DNA from: Eucalyptus grandis
Lineage: Eukaryota; Streptophyta; Magnoliopsida; Myrtales; Myrtaceae
Reading direction: 5' to 3'
Assembly (NCBI RefSeq): GCF_016545825.1
Contig: NC_052616.1
Location: 6,448,001-6,512,000, forward strand
Length of the DNA stretch: 64,000 nucleotides
The notes below the pieces were generated by a model. The model saw nothing but the letters and a program-made list of their open reading frames with translations, did no database searches and was not told where the DNA came from. Positions 59,389-64,000 of this stretch are shown in pieces (positions within the stretch are counted from its first letter, which is position 1; the number at the start of each line of letters is the position of its first letter). Made by a program: the position numbers and the translations under genes.

Positions 59389-62300
59389 TTAGCTTTAGAA
59401 CCGAAGAAAAAAACCGCAACCGGACGACGACCCGCTCCGACCCTCGATCGCTACGACATCAAAGAACGAGAAAGGCGCTTGCTTGACGGCGAAAATGCAG
59501 CTGAATTCCGCCTTCTCTCTATCTTTTCACGGAGAAATCTAGAGAGAGAGAGAGGGAAGAGGAGCGTTGAAATTGAAGTGCTTCACAGGAGTGGGGGGAG
59601 TGCGGGAGAGCGAGTGGGGAGGCGTGACTCGGAGATCGTGTGAGGCGTGACTCGGACCCAACTCGGTAGTTACAAAAAAGGGCACGAATTTTCAAATACT
59701 TTAGAAGAATCCGACATTTAATTAACGTTTCAAACCGTAATGATATTTTATATACCCCGTATCTAAGCACAGATCGGAGGGTCATGACATGATGCTCCGG
59801 ACGGCTTTGTTAATCATTCTTATATTGTTCCGACGATGATAATAGTGATGATGATGCGACATGAGATATGTTGTTAACGCCTGAATTTTGTCTTTAGCAA
59901 TAAATACTTTGTCCTTTAGAGGTGCTTGAAAGGTATTGTGGTTTGGCACGCTTGTATTCTAAAGGAGGAGTTGGGTACTTCATCTTTCGGAGGTGGATGA
60001 GAATTCCTTGTCGATGTAAGTAATCCTAACCATTTTTCGCTAGTATTTTACATGTTGTTTCCGTATAATTGCTCACCGACCGATCTTTAATGCATGATCA
60101 CTTGAAATAATTGCAGATGTACGAGCTTTGTGATGCATGAACCGATTTGAGTCAAAAAGGAATGAGTTGAAAACAGGTCGTATTAAAAGTCACGCATCGA
60201 CAGATTCACGAGATCAATAAGAGCTATTTGTCGTACTTCAATCTCCAACATATCCATCTAACATCGGACGGAACCGTCGTGTTACTCGTCTCGTCACACA
60301 ATTCGGTCTCATCTCTGCATCTTCCGTTAAGAATTTGTTCAATCACTTCCAAACAGATGAGTTTCTCCAAAAAAGTGGTCCTCACACGAGCCATGTCGTT
60401 TCTATTGTCCCAATATAATTCCATTTCCCTTTCTGCATCGCTTCATTTACTGCGATCATAAGAGGACAATGTCTTCGCAAAGATTCAAAATGCCTCGGAA
60501 ACGAACGCGGCGCGTACGCGGCCAGAATAAATGCCCGATCGTACGCCCGTCCGCCCGTCCCAGGGTCTATCAACAGATGCATGCACGTATCGCGTGTGAT
60601 TTCTGTAGAGTGTCTGTGATTTTTGATCTGGGGCAAGATCTACGAAAGCTGTCGAATTCTCACCTAATTTGCATTAATGGCGGCCGCAAAAGAGAGGAAA
60701 AGTGACACGAACAGATGAACTCGCCGTTGCATTCCAGTGGTTGGAATGTCCCTACCAGGATTCCTCCCGAGTTATATTTGGTTAGGATTGAATTCCGATT
60801 TACTCAACCTCAAAGGAGTAGAAAAGCAAACTCACGTGAAAAAGGAGAGCAAATGAGGAAGATAGGGACCCGGATCTCCAGCGACGAAAACTACCCTCGA
60901 CTTGCAAGACAACTAAGCCTCCTCTCTCGATTGTGATCTAGGAAACAAGCTCTCGTGTTTGATCGGATACCCATGTCGAGCTCGAGTCGGCAAAGAAAAA
61001 GTTTGAAAGTAATCAGACCCATTCGTCTGAGTTTCTCGTTGAAAATTGTGCGATACCCTAGTTCGACGAACAATATAAGTCAGAGAAGAGTGTAAGTTAG
61101 ATGTGCCTCTCAATGTTATTCAAGTTGTAGTTGGCTCCATGAGTTTTCGTTGGTTTAAACTTCAGCTTAGCAATTAGGTAACGTACAAGGCAGACTAATC
61201 CACTTATGTGGATGACCTCCCGACATAAGTCGAAGGTGCATTTATGATTTTTTATAATGGAGCGTCCTGAAAAAGCTTTACTCCAAAGATTTGAAGTTGA
61301 AAGATGAACTTTTTGGACATTTAATTAACCGCCCCAAATCCTAAATAAAATGACTATAAGGAAACGAGGAGAATGTCCCTATTCCCGCGGAGAACATTCA
61401 AATTCATTCCCAAAAGAAGACGGGCTGGAGCATCTTCACTGATGACACTTATAAAAGTGGCCTGAATTGGGGCCAGAGCTCCACTCAATGGATTTGACAA
61501 ATTGGGAACCCCATTTCTCAACCTCATGGCACTTTGAAAAGCTGGTCATTTTTCCAAGAGCTCTAAAGGCTGAGAGAGCAAAGGAAAAAAAAGCGATAAA
61601 GAGAAGAATCTACAAGGGCTAGGGTTTCCTAACGTGATGAAATATTAGTGGATTTTCACTTTTATATTTTAAATCCACAAGATTCATATAGATTTGTAGA
61701 CATTACTCTTTGTTTTTTATGAATGAGTAGATGCTACTCATGAGTGGGTGGTGGATCTAGATTTTTCCATGGATTCGAGAGGAAAAAGATTGAGATCAAG
61801 TAGGCCGAACAATTGAGAATTTCGGATGATTTTCATTTTTCAATAAAGATCGGAGAGGAAGAAAAACAAATTGCCATAAGTGAAAAAGATGACAAGCATG
61901 TAGTGATACTCATTTTTCCCATAAGTTCATGATAGATGGATAAAAGAGACTTTTGGTCATACGATGATGTGACTCAACATCATAATCAACTATTCAATTT
62001 GGAATATTGAGAAACAATAGAAAGAAGCTCTATGATTCTCAGTTTGAATTAGCTCACACTTCTTAATACTCAATTCTCAAGCCAAGTCATCACAAAACCT
62101 AAATTCCGAAATGAACTAATTTGGGTTCTTATGCAAACCAAAGCAAAACCAACCTACCCTCGTGCCCTTACCTTGATCCACCCTTTGCTCTTAAAGCCAC
62201 TCTTCAATTTTTTTTCCCTTTTTTATTGGTGATATCGAAAGATATTCTTCATTGATCGATTAACATCTTAACAATGAACATCAAACAATCGACACTAGAT

Positions 62301-63329
62301 CATACACTAAAGTTCAAAGCATCAATTGTGCATAGTTAATGTTTTGTCCAACTTTAAGGAGGTTTTGTAGTACTGGTCCACCAAGGGAGGCCTCACTGCC
62401 AACCATTGGCAGGCCTTGGGAGAAGCCCCTTTGCTCCCATTTTCCTCTACACTTTTCTCTGTGTCTTGACGGAGACCCTTCAAATTGAAAGCTCTTGAGT
62501 TTCCAAGTCCTGTGACACACTTTTGGTGGTCCTTGAACACTGCTTTAATGGATTGATGGATAGAGATGGACCAAGAGATATATCATGTCAAGATCCTTCA
62601 ATTTAGGGATATGTTGAGACCGACGGATCGTTTTTTTTGTCAAACTCAGTCTTCACCTTAGACTTGATCTTCTTCTTTGAATTGCCTCTGACGAACTAAA
62701 TTCCTAGTAAACTAGCATGATGAGACTATCGTTTTCGACATTAGAGTTTGAGGTGGTGAGAATGAACGAGGATGGGGAACAATGGTTTGCGATGAGTTTG
62801 ATTGAACCGCTTTTGACTTTTGGGCATCTTCCCCACATGCCGAGGACGAGGCCCATGTAATTTGAGAGGCTAGGGATTTGATAGCCAGCTTTCACGTTCG
62901 TTCGTACCAATCTGCTGCGAAACCTTTTTTCCCTGGCCATGAAATAGTTACATGTGAAACATCATAAAGTGGAAAACGTGTCTCAGAAAAGAAAGTGGGG
63001 AGATATTCGAGTCCATGTCAATTGTAGATAAATGAATCTTTTTTATTTTTTGTATGGCTTTTCACATTTAAGAAGAAAAGTAAAGGAAAGAGAGAGTTGG
63101 AAAAGCAATTGAAGCCCTATCGTCAGCCCCTCTCTTCTTCTTTTTGACAAATCTTGAACTCATGAGTGAAGTGTGACTGGAGAAAAAAATTGGGTGCTCT
63201 AAAGTCCTCTCTCTTTTTCCAAATCAAACTAGATAATTGCACTAAACCACCAAGAGATAGCTTTCTGTTTTCCTTTCTTGCTCTAATCCTTCCGTGCGCA
63301 TTAATAAGTGGGATAACGCCAAAATTGGT
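59389..63329. other. KIN-UA 5' region and intergenic DNA
   Basis: The KIN-UA leader and promoter lie at about 59389-59800, with a GA microsatellite at 59537-59551. The remaining 3.5 kb shows short frames on both strands (for example 60382-60636, 62314-62540 and 62704-62940, all - strand). I could not assign these to any family. Confidence 0.4.
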
Positions 63330-63950
63330 TTCTGTACTAAGTTGGTTATTCAATTTGATCCTTAAACTTTATTTTTATTATTTTAATCATTGATCTGTTG
63401 ATTTTGATCAATGTGGTTCTTTTAGCTAACATGACAATCCAACTCACTTTATGAAACTTACATATGTTGCCGTGGGCTATCCAAATGTATAGTCGCCTCA
63501 ACAAAAATTAGCGAAAAAAAATATAAAAGAAAGGAGAACGTGAGCATCTAAACAGGAAGAGAGACATGCAACTGAAGTGACAACACTTGCACTAGTAAGA
63601 GCAACCAACCCTCACCGATGGTCACACAAGGGTAAGCGGGCTCTCACCTGCTATCAACGAGGGCTCGTGGCCCTCATGTAGCCACCTGCGAGGGCCAACC
63701 ACCCTTGTTGAGATCAAAGTGAGCTTTGCTGGCAAGGGTCAGCAACCTTTCATAAGTTGATATGATTTTTCTTTTAAAAAAAAAAAATATTATGTTGATT
63801 TGTTAACATGTCTGTACACGTCAACAAATGAGAGTTCCGTGAGATGGCTTTGATAGACATGTCAGCTAAAAAGACCACATTCGTTCAGATCAAACAATAC
63901 AAAAACTAATTTGACGAATTTAAAGTTTAAGAACCAACCAAATATCGAGT
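63330..63950. mobile_element. Inverted-repeat (MITE-like) element at the right edge
   Basis: The left arm (about 63335-63450) contains CCTTAAACTTTA and then AATGTGGTTCTTTTAGCTAA followed by CATGACA. The right arm, read in reverse from about 63945, gives CTTAAACTTTAAATTCG and AATGTGGTCTTTTTAGCTGA followed by CATGTCT. These are long imperfect terminal inverted repeats. The core (63590-63740) is GC-richer with GAGGGCTCGTGGCCCTC hairpins. It has no coding capacity, so it would be a non-autonomous transposon. Target duplications were not resolved. Confidence 0.55.
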
Positions 63951-64000
63951 AAGATCAAGGGCTAATTCCAATGTCGTCCCATGATAATTGTCAGGATTAT

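Noticed and set aside
62314..62940. Possible resistance-gene (LRR) fragment suggested by phrases such as SLGGPVLQNLLKVG
   Set aside because: The resemblance is loose, no repeat periodicity or NB-ARC motif is visible, and frames are broken.

Overview
The window is nuclear DNA of a flowering plant, almost certainly a eudicot. The genes are split by short GT..AG introns. They encode plastid-targeted proteins (Clp protease subunits), a plant-specific AHL DNA-binding protein, a four-ACT-domain ACR protein, a plant sterol reductase and a plant ARM-repeat kinesin. The intergenic DNA is AT-rich and carries SINE-, LTR- and MITE-like debris. The style of the dispersed repeats made me think of Myrtales, but I could not test that and it should not be relied on.

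Layout from left to right. (1) 1-798, + strand: last three exons of CLPR4, truncated by the window edge. (2) 1105-1641, - strand: an intronless gene for an unrecognised 178-residue protein with two predicted membrane segments, convergent with CLPR4. (3) 2896-6205, - strand: five-exon AHL1-like gene. (4) 6.2-19.8 kb: a gene desert holding a three-copy 84-bp tandem repeat, a tRNA-derived SINE and other repeats. (5) 19808-22075, - strand: seven-exon ACR8-like gene with a TATA box, a long CT/CAG-rich leader and an upstream ORF. (6) 22.6-34.1 kb: a second gene-poor stretch with several GC-rich patches, a MITE-like element and an LTR-like remnant. (7) 34173-36246, + strand: five-exon CLPT gene. (8) 39243-46617, + strand: thirteen-exon FACKEL (delta-14 sterol reductase) gene. 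(9) 48892-59388, - strand: nineteen-exon KIN-UA/ARK3-type armadillo-repeat kinesin gene, convergent with FACKEL. (10) 59.4-64 kb: no recognisable gene, with an inverted-repeat element at the right edge.

All six recognised gene models were assembled by hand from splice sites. The exon lengths keep the reading frame through every junction. Predicted lengths are CLPR4 C-terminal 94 residues, AHL 316, ACR8 441, CLPT 228, FK 370 and KIN-UA 922. CLPR4 and CLPT both serve the plastid Clp protease core; the other genes have no obvious shared pathway. I found no operon-like or biosynthetic cluster and no clearly novel system. The most curious non-genic signal is the 84-bp tandem array near 13.7 kb. 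Every unit carries a perfect tripartite heat-shock-element-like motif, and the period equals eight DNA helical turns.
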